From assembly GCA_023228745.1 (NCBI GenBank), contig JALOAP010000004.1, positions 1-25,285 on the forward strand: 25,285 nucleotides of DNA, read 5' to 3'. Positions 13,547-20,641 of this stretch are shown here, piece by piece (the first letter of the stretch is position 1; every line of letters begins with the position of its first letter). The translations under genes were made by a program, and so were the position numbers. Source of the DNA: Dehalococcoidia bacterium (GTDB lineage: Bacteria; Chloroflexota; Dehalococcoidia; Tepidiformales; Tepidiformaceae). The notes beneath the pieces are model-generated. The model was not told the DNA's origin and searched no databases. It saw only the letters and a program-made list of their open reading frames with translations.

Positions 13547-15523
13547 ATGACGCAACAGAAGGAGATCGGCCTGCCCGTCACCGAGGTGTACCCCGTCCCG
13601 GAGCGCGTGCGGCAAGGCGCGCTGGTCCAGAGCATGGAGGAATACCAGCGGCTCTACGACCGGAGCGTAAACGACCGCGAGGCGTTCTGGACAGAGATGG
13701 CAAATGAGCACCTCGAATGGATGGCGCCGTTCGACAAGGTGGTCGAGGAAGACCTAACCAAGGGGCACATCCGCTGGTTTCTCAACGGGAAGCTGAACCC
13801 GGCGGTGAACTGCCTGGACCGGCATGTCCGGACGAAGCCGGACAAGGTTGCGATCATCTGGGAAGGCGACGAGCCCGGGACAAACCGGCGGGTGACCTAC
13901 CGGGAGCTGTACGAGGAGACCTGCCGGCTCGCGAACGAGCTCCGTGCGCGCGGTATCAAGAAGGGCGACCGGGTCGCCATCTATATGGGCATGGTGCCGG
14001 AACTCGCCGTGGCGATGCTGGCCTGTGCGCGCATCGGCGCGATCCACTCGGTCATTTTCGGTGGCTTTAGCCCGCGTTCGATCCGCGACCGTGTGGACGA
14101 TTCGAGCTGCCGGGCGATCATCACGCAGGACGAAGGGCGGCGTGGCGGCCGGGTGGTGCCGCTGAAGCACAACGTCGATGAAGCGCTCAAGGCGCCAGGC
14201 CACACCGTCGAGTTCACGATCGTGTTCAAGCGCTCGGAGAATGAGGTTTCCATGGACCCGGCGCGCGATAGCTGGTGGCACGATGTGGTGCCGAAGCAGC
14301 CGGCGGAGTGCGAGCCAGAAGTGATGGACGCGGAGGACCCGCTCTTCATCCTGTACACCTCCGGCTCGACGGGGAAGCCGAAGGGCGTGCTCCACACGCA
14401 GGCGGGCTATCTGCTGTTCGTCATGGTTTCGCAGCGGTACGTGTTCGACCTTCGGGAAGATGATGTGTATTGCTGCGCAGCGGACGTCGGTTGGATCACC
14501 GGACACAGCTACATCGTGTACGGGCCGCTCGGGAACGGCGCGACGAGCGTGATGTTCGAGTCCATCCCGACGTACCCCGACTCCGGCCGGTACTGGGACA
14601 TGGTCGATCGGCTGGGCATCACGGTGTTCTACACGGCACCGACGGCCATCCGGGCCATCGCGCGGGATGGGAACGAGCCGGTCGAGCGGTACAGCCGCGA
14701 GACGTTGCGCATCCTCGGTACGGTGGGTGAGCCAATCAACCCGGAGGCATGGCGTTGGTATTACCGTGTGCCGGGCGGGGAGCGCTGCTACGTGGTGGAC
14801 ACCTACTGGCAGACCGAGACCGGTGGCCACGTCATCACCGGGCTCCCGGGCGCAATACCGATGAAGCCGGGAGCAGGCTCGCTGCCGTTTTTTGGGGTCG
14901 AACCGTGCATCGTCGATGAAGACGGTCGCGAGCTCGAGGGGAACGATGTCACGGGACGCCTCTGCATGAAGGCCTCGTGGCCGGCGATGATGCGGGGGAT
15001 CTATGGCGACCAGCAGCGCTTTGTCGACACCTACCTGAGCACCTACCCCGGGAAGTACTTCACGGGGGATGGCTGCCATCGCGACAAGGATGGCTACTAC
15101 TGGATCACCGGCCGCGTGGACGACGTGCTCAACGTGGCCGGTCACCGGCTTGGCACGGCCGAGATCGAGGGCGCGATCGTCGGGCATGAAGCAGTGGCGG
15201 AAGCGGCGGTAGTGGGCTATCCGCACGACGTGAAGGGCACGGGCGTCTATGCGTACGTGCTCCTGAAGGCGGGCGAAACCGGCTCGGAGGCGCTGGCAAA
15301 GGAGCTGCGTAACGCGGTGCGCGAGGACATCAGCCCGATCGCGACACCGGACCGCATTCAGTTCGTCGAAGGCCTGCCGAAGACGCGCTCGGGTAAGATC
15401 ATGCGCCGCATCCTGCGGAAGATCGCAGAGGGTGAGCCGGAGAACGTGGGTGACGTGACGACGCTGGCCGAGCCGGCCGTGGTCGAGGCAATCGTCCTCG
15501 GGGCGCAGCGCGCCTACGAGTAA
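13547..15523 (+). CDS. acs: Acetyl-CoA synthetase (acetate-CoA ligase, AMP-forming)
   Basis: This enzyme makes acetyl-CoA from acetate, ATP and CoA through acetyl-AMP. The 658-residue protein is normal length. An N-terminal ACAS domain (WFLNGKLNPAVNCLDRH, 77-93) leads into the AMP-binding core, with the P-loop YTSGSTGKPKG (270-280), GEPINPEAW (394-402) and YWQTETGG (420-427). Trp421 matches the residue that limits the pocket to acetate in characterised Acs; the residue before it is Tyr instead of Trp. FTGDG (505-509) and GRVDDVLNV (522-530) precede the C-terminal domain, where PKTRSGK (611-617) carries the catalytic and acetylation-prone Lys617. The ATG at 13547 has AGGAGGGAGAG upstream. An in-frame extension to 13322 is not supported. 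Confidence 0.94.
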   Translation: MTQQKEIGLPVTEVYPVPERVRQGALVQSMEEYQRLYDRSVNDREAFWTEMANEHLEWMAPFDKVVEEDLTKGHIRWFLNGKLNPAVNCLDRHVRTKPDKVAIIWEGDEPGTNRRVTYRELYEETCRLANELRARGIKKGDRVAIYMGMVPELAVAMLACARIGAIHSVIFGGFSPRSIRDRVDDSSCRAIITQDEGRRGGRVVPLKHNVDEALKAPGHTVEFTIVFKRSENEVSMDPARDSWWHDVVPKQPAECEPEVMDAEDPLFILYTSGSTGKPKGVLHTQAGYLLFVMVSQRYVFDLREDDVYCCAADVGWITGHSYIVYGPLGNGATSVMFESIPTYPDSGRYWDMVDRLGITVFYTAPTAIRAIARDGNEPVERYSRETLRILGTVGEPINPEAWRWYYRVPGGERCYVVDTYWQTETGGHVITGLPGAIPMKPGAGSLPFFGVEPCIVDEDGRELEGNDVTGRLCMKASWPAMMRGIYGDQQRFVDTYLSTYPGKYFTGDGCHRDKDGYYWITGRVDDVLNVAGHRLGTAEIEGAIVGHEAVAEAAVVGYPHDVKGTGVYAYVLLKAGETGSEALAKELRNAVREDISPIATPDRIQFVEGLPKTRSGKIMRRILRKIAEGEPENVGDVTTLAEPAVVEAIVLGAQRAYE

Positions 15524-15531
15524 GGGGACTG

Positions 15532-15562
15532 GCCAGAGCGCCAGTACTCCTGGCGCCCTGGC
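15532..15562. terminator. Stem-loop between converging acs and the small gene
   Basis: GCCAG-A-GCGCCAG (15532-15544) pairs with CTGGCGC-C-CTGGC (15550-15562) around a five-base loop, giving 12 pairs and one mismatch. It has no T-run on either side. Its position between converging stops suggests a shared transcription barrier. Confidence 0.5.
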
Positions 15563-15565
15563 GGT

Positions 15566-15775
15566 CTACGCTTCCCGCTTCTTGACGGCGTCGATGACGC
15601 CAAGAAGTACTTCGATGTCCACGCGATCGCCCGGTTTGGCCCCGGGGTAGATCGACTCCGCGGCAACGCGGCCTTCGAACATGCGGTCCGGGTCGTCTTT
15701 GCGAGCGTAGGCGATGCGGTAGTAGCGGGTGCCGTGGATCTCGAACGGCTCAACGAGGGCAAGAATGGCTTCCAC
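15566..15775 (-). CDS. Small hypothetical protein, 69 residues
   Basis: No family is recognised. The product begins VEAILALVEPFEIHG and contains a short region with several acidic and basic residues (RKDDPDRMFEG), ending in VIDAVKKREA. It looks like a compact alpha/beta domain with no membrane segment. The frame is open to a GTG at 15826 (86 residues). The GTG at 15775 is preferred because TAGAAT lies seven bases upstream, while the earlier codon would precede the promoter. It converges with acs across a hairpin. Ordinary residue composition and a promoter-linked start support it as a gene, but confidence is moderate. Confidence 0.55.
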   Translation of the reverse strand: MEAILALVEPFEIHGTRYYRIAYARKDDPDRMFEGRVAAESIYPGAKPGDRVDIEVLLGVIDAVKKREA

Positions 15776-15782
15776 GCCTAGG

Positions 15783-15788
15783 ATTCTA
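15783..15788 (-). promoter_or_regulatory. -10 box of the small hypothetical gene, leaderless type
   Basis: TAGAAT on the minus strand ends seven bases before the GTG at 15775. It lies inside the longer reading frame, which argues for the shorter protein. Confidence 0.4.
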
Positions 15789-15892
15789 CCGCCTGCAGCG
15801 AATTCGAACTCGTGAGGGCCCACCACGAGGAACGCCGCCCGGCCTTGAGCGAGTCGACTTCGGCCCGCATAGAGCAGCCGTAGTGCGCGATC

Positions 15893-16411
15893 CTAGAACG
15901 GGAGACCCTTCAGCCCCTGGACGCCCTTGAGGGCGGCGATTTCGCCGCTGTGCGCGCTGAGATGGACGATGCCGAGGCCGCCCAGGAAGCGGCCCACCGT
16001 GGTTTGCTGGCCGCCGAGCGGAGAGGAGAACTCGCGGTCGAGGTCAGCGTCGGTGGCACGATCGAGGTATGCGTTGAGGCTCGCGAACACCGCGTCTGAG
16101 TACTGGCGTAGCCCGTCGAGCCTGTATTGCGCTTCGCTCCACTCAGGAGTCTGGAAGAAGCTCGGCCGGGCAATACCCGTCCGTTCGGCCCAGTTCCCGG
16201 AGAGGAGCAGGGGCTCCCCACCAGCGGCTACCTGGTTCGTCATCGAATCGAGGCCGAAGACGACGTGGGCGTAGATGGGCAGGATGGGGTTGATGTTGGC
16301 GCCGCTTATCCGACGTGTCGCCACCTCATCGGTGAGGTCGCCGACCGTGAGGTCGAACACGGTCTTCGCCATTTCGAATTGATTCTTGAGCAACTGTGCG
16401 CGTTGGGACAT
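15893..16411 (-). CDS. DinB-superfamily protein
   Basis: The 172-residue helical protein resembles the DinB/YfiT-like fold, a four-helix bundle that usually holds a divalent metal through three His residues. Candidates are the His in IYAHVVFGLD and the two in VHLSAHSGEIAALKG, spaced H-x3-H as expected. Members include thiol-S-transferases and many stress proteins of unknown activity; no specific reaction can be given. MSQRAQLLKNQFEMAKTVFD is a typical first helix, so the ATG at 16411 is chosen over the frame start at 16498. The ribosome binding site is weak. It lies just downstream of ku on the same strand, about 90 bases away. Confidence 0.68.
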   Translation of the reverse strand: MSQRAQLLKNQFEMAKTVFDLTVGDLTDEVATRRISGANINPILPIYAHVVFGLDSMTNQVAAGGEPLLLSGNWAERTGIARPSFFQTPEWSEAQYRLDGLRQYSDAVFASLNAYLDRATDADLDREFSSPLGGQQTTVGRFLGGLGIVHLSAHSGEIAALKGVQGLKGLPF

Positions 16412-16503
16412 ACGACACTCGCTTCTGCAGATACGGACATGGTGCGTGGCCGGCCTGACCCCCAACAGGGCCACCTGGCCACCGTAGGGCCGCACCACAC
16501 CGG

Positions 16504-17328
16504 TCAGGCGCTTCTTCGCCGCGCGGGCTTCTTCTCTTCGGAGCTGCCCTCTTTGGCAGCGGCGATGCTGGCTTCGAGGGCGGCCATGAGGTCGGTGACT
16601 TTGGCCGCGGCGGGCTGCTTGGCAGGGATGGAGACGACCGTCTTGCCGGCTGCCTTCTCGTCGATGAGCGCCAGCAATTGTTCGCGGTATTCGTCCTGGT
16701 ACTTCTCCGGTTCGAAATCCGTGTAGAGCGTTTCGATGAGCTGTTCGGCCATCTTGACTTCACGTTCGCTCGCCTTCACATCGTCACCGGGGATGCCCTC
16801 GAGTTCATCGGGCGCCACCACCTCGTCGGGGAAGTAGAGGGTCGACATGGCGAGCGCTTTCCCGGTTGAGCGGAGGGCGATGAGGTACTGCTTCTGCCGC
16901 AGGACGACGCGGCCGAGGGCAACGCGGCCGCTCTCCTCCATCGCCTGGCGAAGCAGCGCGTAGGCCTTCGAGCCGCCCTTATCCGGGACCAGGTAGTAGG
17001 AATGCTCGAAGTAGACGGGATCGATGTCGGCGAGGTCGACGAACTCCTCGATCTCGATACCGCGGGTGACCGCCGGCGCAAGCTGGTCGAGTTCCTCCTG
17101 GGTAATGACCACATATTCGTCTGGCCCAACTTCGTAGCCTTTGACAATTTCGTCGAAGGGAATCTCGACCTGCTCGGCGGAGCAGAAACGCTTCATCTGC
17201 ACACGAGCGCGGTCGGGAGCGTGGAGTTGGTTGAACCGCACATCCTTGCTCCGCGCGGCGGTGTAGAGCTTCACGGGGACGTTTACGAGGCCGAAGCTGA
17301 TCGCTCCGGTCCACATCGCGCGGGCCAT
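16504..17328 (-). CDS. ku: Non-homologous end-joining protein Ku
   Basis: Bacterial Ku is a homodimeric ring that binds DNA double-strand ends and recruits LigD. The 274-residue protein begins MARAMWTGAISFGLVNVPVK, the usual Ku start. VRFNQLHAPDRARV follows, then YEVGPDEYVVITQEEL, IEIEEFVDLADIDPVYFEHSYYL (two adjacent parts) and YLIALRSTGKALAMSTLYFP. The C-terminus is a Lys/Ala/Arg-rich tail (EEKKPARRRSA), as in other bacterial Ku proteins, where it contacts LigD or DNA. The ATG at 17328 is set by AGGAGGT just before it. No ligase gene is in the window. A strong promoter with an overlapping inverted repeat precedes it, pointing to regulated expression. Confidence 0.94.
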   Translation of the reverse strand: MARAMWTGAISFGLVNVPVKLYTAARSKDVRFNQLHAPDRARVQMKRFCSAEQVEIPFDEIVKGYEVGPDEYVVITQEELDQLAPAVTRGIEIEEFVDLADIDPVYFEHSYYLVPDKGGSKAYALLRQAMEESGRVALGRVVLRQKQYLIALRSTGKALAMSTLYFPDEVVAPDELEGIPGDDVKASEREVKMAEQLIETLYTDFEPEKYQDEYREQLLALIDEKAAGKTVVSIPAKQPAAAKVTDLMAALEASIAAAKEGSSEEKKPARRRSA

Positions 17329-17331
17329 AGT

Positions 17332-17338
17332 ACCTCCT
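17332..17338 (-). promoter_or_regulatory. ku: Ribosome binding site of ku
   Basis: AGGAGGT on the minus strand lies 3 bases before the ATG at 17328. An in-frame TTG at 17343 overlaps the site and is unlikely. Confidence 0.7.
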
Positions 17339-17346
17339 GGCAATGT

Positions 17347-17367
17347 CCTGATTGCCGAGCAATCAGG
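17347..17367. repeat. Perfect 9-bp inverted repeat upstream of ku
   Basis: CCTGATTGC (17347-17355) and GCAATCAGG (17359-17367) are exact complements around a three-base centre. It lies immediately after the -10 box and about 19 bases before the start codon. It could be a repressor operator over the transcription start, or a hairpin in the leader. Confidence 0.7.
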
Positions 17368-17396
17368 CTACTACGTTTCGATCGCAACGATGTCAA
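17368..17396 (-). promoter_or_regulatory. ku: ku promoter
   Basis: A perfect -35 box TTGACA (17391-17396) is followed after 17 bases by TAGTAG (17368-17373), a moderate -10 box. Transcription would start inside the adjacent inverted repeat. It is the only TTGACA promoter noticed in the window. Confidence 0.6.
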
Positions 17397-17431
17397 TAGC
17401 AGAGGAGTGCGAATAAGAGGATGGCAACGAC

Positions 17432-18175
17432 TCAGGCCCCGGCGGCGATGAGCTGCCCCTCGATGGGGACGAGCGCGACCACCTCGATGTCGCCCCATGT
17501 GGTGGATTGTTGTGCATCGCACTCGCCCGCTTTGAGCAGTTCGAGGACAGCCATGAACGAGATCACGACCTCGACGCGCGTCTTGCACTCCAGGATGGCC
17601 TGGCGGAAAGAGAAGCGGCCGCCCATCACGAGGCGCTGCCGGAACTGGCCGATACGCTCGCGCAAAGTCAGGGTGTCGCGCTGGATCACGCCGCTGGGCC
17701 GCTCCACCGGGGTACGTTGGAGCACCTGGAGCATGATCTTGCGGAGGGCATCAACCGTCACGCCATCGAGGCCGTTGCCTTCAGGTCGCTCCGGCGGAGG
17801 GGCAAGGCGGGTATAGACGCGGAGACCGCGCTCCTGGCGCTCCTCGAGGACGTTCGCAGCCTCGGTGTAGCGCCGGTATTCGAGCAGCAGATCGACGAGC
17901 TCGCGGCCGACATCGTCGTCCTCCAGTTGCGTGTCGCCCTCTTGCGGCGGCCGTGGCAGGAGGGCGCGGGACTTGAGGTAGATGAGCCGGGCGCCGATAG
18001 CTACGAACTCAGCGAGGGCGTGCGGGTTGAAGCCCTGGCTGTCGTTGATCGCCTTCAGGTACTGGTCGGTAACAGCAACGAGCGAGACGGCCGTGATATC
18101 CAGGTCGTCTCGCTCGATGAGGTGCAGGAGGAGGTCGAGCGGTCCTTCGAAGACCGGCAGGGAAATTTGGGGCAT
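17432..18175 (-). CDS. scpA: Segregation and condensation protein A
   Basis: ScpA is the kleisin that bridges SMC heads and, with ScpB, compacts and segregates the chromosome. The 247-residue protein begins MPQISLPVFEGPLDLLLHLI, the signature ScpA opening, with RDDLDITAVSLVAVTDQYL after it. EFVAIGARLIYLKSRALLP then follows, and an acidic stretch (QLEDDD). The C-terminal winged helix is near RFSFRQAILECKTRVEVV and FMAVLELLKAGE. Length is normal. ATG 18175 fits family N-termini; GTG 18193 is an alternative, and neither has a good ribosome site. It starts 58 bases after the aroF stop and is probably read with that cluster. scpB is not in the window. Confidence 0.9.
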   Translation of the reverse strand: MPQISLPVFEGPLDLLLHLIERDDLDITAVSLVAVTDQYLKAINDSQGFNPHALAEFVAIGARLIYLKSRALLPRPPQEGDTQLEDDDVGRELVDLLLEYRRYTEAANVLEERQERGLRVYTRLAPPPERPEGNGLDGVTVDALRKIMLQVLQRTPVERPSGVIQRDTLTLRERIGQFRQRLVMGGRFSFRQAILECKTRVEVVISFMAVLELLKAGECDAQQSTTWGDIEVVALVPIEGQLIAAGA

Positions 18176-18233
18176 GACTCCGTACAGGTCCACGCCCCCC
18201 CGCAGAAGCGTGCCTGCCCTGGTCTTGCGCCCG

Positions 18234-19280
18234 CTACCGCGCCGCTGCAGTCGCTCCCACTCCAGAAAGCGTCCGCTCGACCGCGGCGGCGATAGCGGAG
18301 ACCGACCGCATCATCGAGGCGAAACTCTCATATGTCAACGATTGGGCGCCGTCGCTGAGTGCCAGGTCCGGGTTGGGATGGACTTCGATCATGAGGCCAT
18401 CGGCGCCGGCGGCGACGGCGGCCTTCGCGACCGGGGCCACGAGCTTCCACTTCCCCGTGCCATGGCTGGGGTCGGCGACGATTGGCAGGTGGCTCAACTG
18501 CTTGGCGAGCGGAATGGCGTTGACATCGAAGGTGTTGCGGTAGGCGGTTTCGAAGGTGCGGATACCACGTTCGCAAAGGATGACGTTGGGATTGCCCTGT
18601 GCCATCACGTATTCGGCGGCGAGCAGCCACTCTTCGATCTGGCCACTGAGGCCACGCTTCAACATCACCGGCTTGCGGGACTTGCCGACTTCGTCGAGGA
18701 GGATGAAGTTCTGCATGTTGCGCGCGCCAATCTGGATGATATCGGAGTGACGGGCGACCGCCTCGACGTCGCGCACGGTCATGACTTCGGTGATGACGGG
18801 CATCTCCGTGACCTTGCCGGCGGTCTCGAGGAAGCGCAGGCCCTCTTCTCCGAGGCCGCGGAACGCGTAGGGTGAGGTGCGGGGCTTGAAGGCGCCGCCG
18901 CGCAGGATGTTGGCACCGGCGGCCTTCACGGCGTGGGCCGAGTTGACGATGTGTTCTTCGTTTTCGATGGAGCAGGGGCCGGCCATGACGGCGAGTTCCG
19001 TGCCCCCGACGGTGACCCCCTTGCCGACATCGATGACGGTGTCGTTGGGGCGGAATTCGCGGCTGACGAGCTTGTAGGGCTTGGTGACGCGGTGGACGGA
19101 TTCGACCTGTGGCAGGGTCTCGAACATGTCCTGGAGTTCCGGCAGTTCGGGGCCAATCACTCCGATAATGCAGCGCTCGGTGCCGACCGAGATGTGTGCC
19201 TGCCGACCCGAGTCTTCGATGCGGCTGACGATGCGAGCAATGTCATCCTGGGTGGCATCCGGCGAAACAACGACAATCAT
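18234..19280 (-). CDS. aroF: 3-deoxy-7-phosphoheptulonate synthase (DAHP synthase, type I-beta)
   Basis: This enzyme condenses PEP and erythrose 4-phosphate, the first step of the shikimate pathway. The 348-residue protein has an N-terminal ferredoxin-like regulatory domain (1-70, MIVVVSPDATQDD), as in the Thermotoga-type enzymes where Tyr or Phe inhibits through this domain. The TIM barrel carries AGPCSIE (100-106), GGAFKPRTSPY (128-138), IGARNMQNF (184-192), MLKRG (206-210) and VADPSHGTGK (268-277). The metal ligands expected for the family are C103, H273, E299 and D310. The ATG at 19280 has AGAGGA upstream. It begins 13 bases after aroH and sits downstream of the trp genes. Confidence 0.93.
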   Translation of the reverse strand: MIVVVSPDATQDDIARIVSRIEDSGRQAHISVGTERCIIGVIGPELPELQDMFETLPQVESVHRVTKPYKLVSREFRPNDTVIDVGKGVTVGGTELAVMAGPCSIENEEHIVNSAHAVKAAGANILRGGAFKPRTSPYAFRGLGEEGLRFLETAGKVTEMPVITEVMTVRDVEAVARHSDIIQIGARNMQNFILLDEVGKSRKPVMLKRGLSGQIEEWLLAAEYVMAQGNPNVILCERGIRTFETAYRNTFDVNAIPLAKQLSHLPIVADPSHGTGKWKLVAPVAKAAVAAGADGLMIEVHPNPDLALSDGAQSLTYESFASMMRSVSAIAAAVERTLSGVGATAAAR

Positions 19281-19293
19281 GGGTTCCTCTTGC

Positions 19294-19677
19294 TTATCGA
19301 GCGGTTGAGTGCGTGCTGTTACTGAGATCCGGGCGCAGGACACTGGCGCCACGGATGTAGAGGTGATGGACGTCATGGGCTCCCTTGTCGGTATTGACGT
19401 GGAGCAGGATGCGCACGCAGCGGGGCAAGCTACCGGGGACGCTCATTTCGTGTCCGCACATGAGCGGGACGAAGGTCCACCCGAGTTGCCGCGCAGCAAC
19501 CGCCGGGAATTCGGCGTTGAGGTCGGGGGTGGTGGTGAAGATGGCCGAGGCGACGTCTTCGGGGTCGATATCGTTTGCCTCGATCATTTCGGTGAGCAAC
19601 TCGCCAGTCGCTTCGATAATTTCATCACGGGTGTTAGTGCTCACAGTGGTCGCACCACGGATGCCACGAACCGGCAT
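19294..19677 (-). CDS. aroH: Chorismate mutase, AroH type
   Basis: It converts chorismate to prephenate, the branch towards Phe and Tyr. The 127-residue protein has the exact length of the trimeric Bacillus-type AroH fold. It starts MPVRGIRGATTV (R7 is a catalytic Arg in the family) and contains CGHEMSVPGSLPRCVRILL, in which E77 and R89 correspond to the family's active-site Glu78 and Arg90. Y107 and VLRPDLS near the end also match. The frame is open to 19815; the ATG at 19677 starts at the family's normal position, and GGAGGAGG lies 11 bases upstream. It lies 147 bases after trpA, with a possible terminator between, and 13 bases before aroF. Confidence 0.92.
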   Translation of the reverse strand: MPVRGIRGATTVSTNTRDEIIEATGELLTEMIEANDIDPEDVASAIFTTTPDLNAEFPAVAARQLGWTFVPLMCGHEMSVPGSLPRCVRILLHVNTDKGAHDVHHLYIRGASVLRPDLSNSTHSTAR

Positions 19678-19711
19678 AACGCGCAGGTCCTCCTCCAGGG
19701 TTTCGGAACGG

Positions 19712-19757
19712 AAAAATGGGGTGAGGGCGGCTATGCGCCTGGGAGCCCAAACACCCC
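19712..19757 (-). terminator. Possible terminator or attenuator between trpA and aroH
   Basis: On the minus strand, GGGGTG (19752-19757) can pair with CACCCC (19718-19723), and GGCG (19736-19739) with CGCC (19726-19729) inside the loop. The outer stem is followed by ATTTTT (19712-19717). The internal loop is large, so stability is uncertain. Confidence 0.3.
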
Positions 19758-19824
19758 GGCCAGCGGGGGTGCATAAGCGTGGCCCACGCGGGGCCGGCGC
19801 CATGTCCATTGGCACTCGTCCACG

Positions 19825-20640
19825 CTATGAGCCTTCCACACCTGCCTGTTGCTGGCCGGAGACATCCTCCACGTACTCCCTGACGCCCTGCGCAGCCATA
19901 CCAGGGGCGGCGGCGTCAATGGCCGCGATTATAGCAGAGCCAACGACAGCCGCATCCGCGATGCGTCCGACGCGTTCGACATGCTCCCGCGTACTGATGC
20001 CAAAACCGACTGCGAGCGGGAGCTCGGCGTGCTTGCGGACGCGATCGAGGAAGGCGGGGAGACCTTCCGGGAGGTCGGCGCGCTGGCCGGTTGTGCCTGT
20101 CACACTGACACAGTAGAGGAAGGCGTCGGCGACGGACGCGAGCCGCTCAATACGCTCGTCGGAGGTCGTTGGCGCCACCAGTGGCACGAAGCTGAGGTCA
20201 TGCCCGCGGCAGGCAGCCAGGAACGAATCCGCCTCCTCTGGGGGCAGGTCGACGATGATGAAGCCATCGACACCGGAGGCGGCCGCGAGCTCCGCGACGT
20301 GCTGCTCGCCCAGTGCGAGGATCGGGTTGTAGTAGCCCATGAAGAGCACGGGTGCCTGGAGGCCGCGTGCACGGGCGTCTGCGACGAACTGGAAGCACTG
20401 GCGGACGGTGACCCCCTGCGAGAGGGCAACTTCGTTCGCGTGCTGGATGGTAGCGCCGTCGGCCATGGGGTCGGTGAACGGGATGCCCAGTTCGATGACG
20501 TCCGCGCCGCCTGCTTCGAGCGCGAGCAGGATGTCGACTGCCTCGGCGGGCGACGGGTAGCCGGCGGTTACGTATGGCATGAAGAGCGGGCGGCCTTCGG
20601 CCCGGCTTTTGGCAAACAGGTCGCGCAAACGCTTCGACAT
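19825..20640 (-). CDS. trpA: Tryptophan synthase alpha subunit
   Basis: TrpA cleaves indole-3-glycerol phosphate and passes indole through a tunnel to TrpB. The 271-residue protein has MPYVTAGYPS (21-30), ADVIELGIPFTDPMADGATI with the catalytic Glu50 and Asp61, PVLFMGYYNPIL and GFIIVDLPPEE. SFVPLVAPTTSDERI and FLYCVSVTGTTG follow, and VGFGISTREHV and VVGSAII for phosphate binding. ATG 20640 follows one base after the stop of the broken protease gene (TGA-A-ATG) and has GAGGG eight bases upstream. A longer frame reaches 21129 but runs through the protease gene in another phase and is not coding. TrpB lies upstream, separated by the protease. Confidence 0.95.
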   Translation of the reverse strand: MSKRLRDLFAKSRAEGRPLFMPYVTAGYPSPAEAVDILLALEAGGADVIELGIPFTDPMADGATIQHANEVALSQGVTVRQCFQFVADARARGLQAPVLFMGYYNPILALGEQHVAELAAASGVDGFIIVDLPPEEADSFLAACRGHDLSFVPLVAPTTSDERIERLASVADAFLYCVSVTGTTGQRADLPEGLPAFLDRVRKHAELPLAVGFGISTREHVERVGRIADAAVVGSAIIAAIDAAAPGMAAQGVREYVEDVSGQQQAGVEGS

Positions 20641-20641
20641 T

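Noticed and set aside
13754..15226. 490-residue antisense reading frame over acs
   Set aside because: It mirrors a well-supported enzyme gene on the opposite strand and has a shuffled, Arg/His/Pro-rich composition with no domain pattern. Such frames are common in GC-rich DNA.
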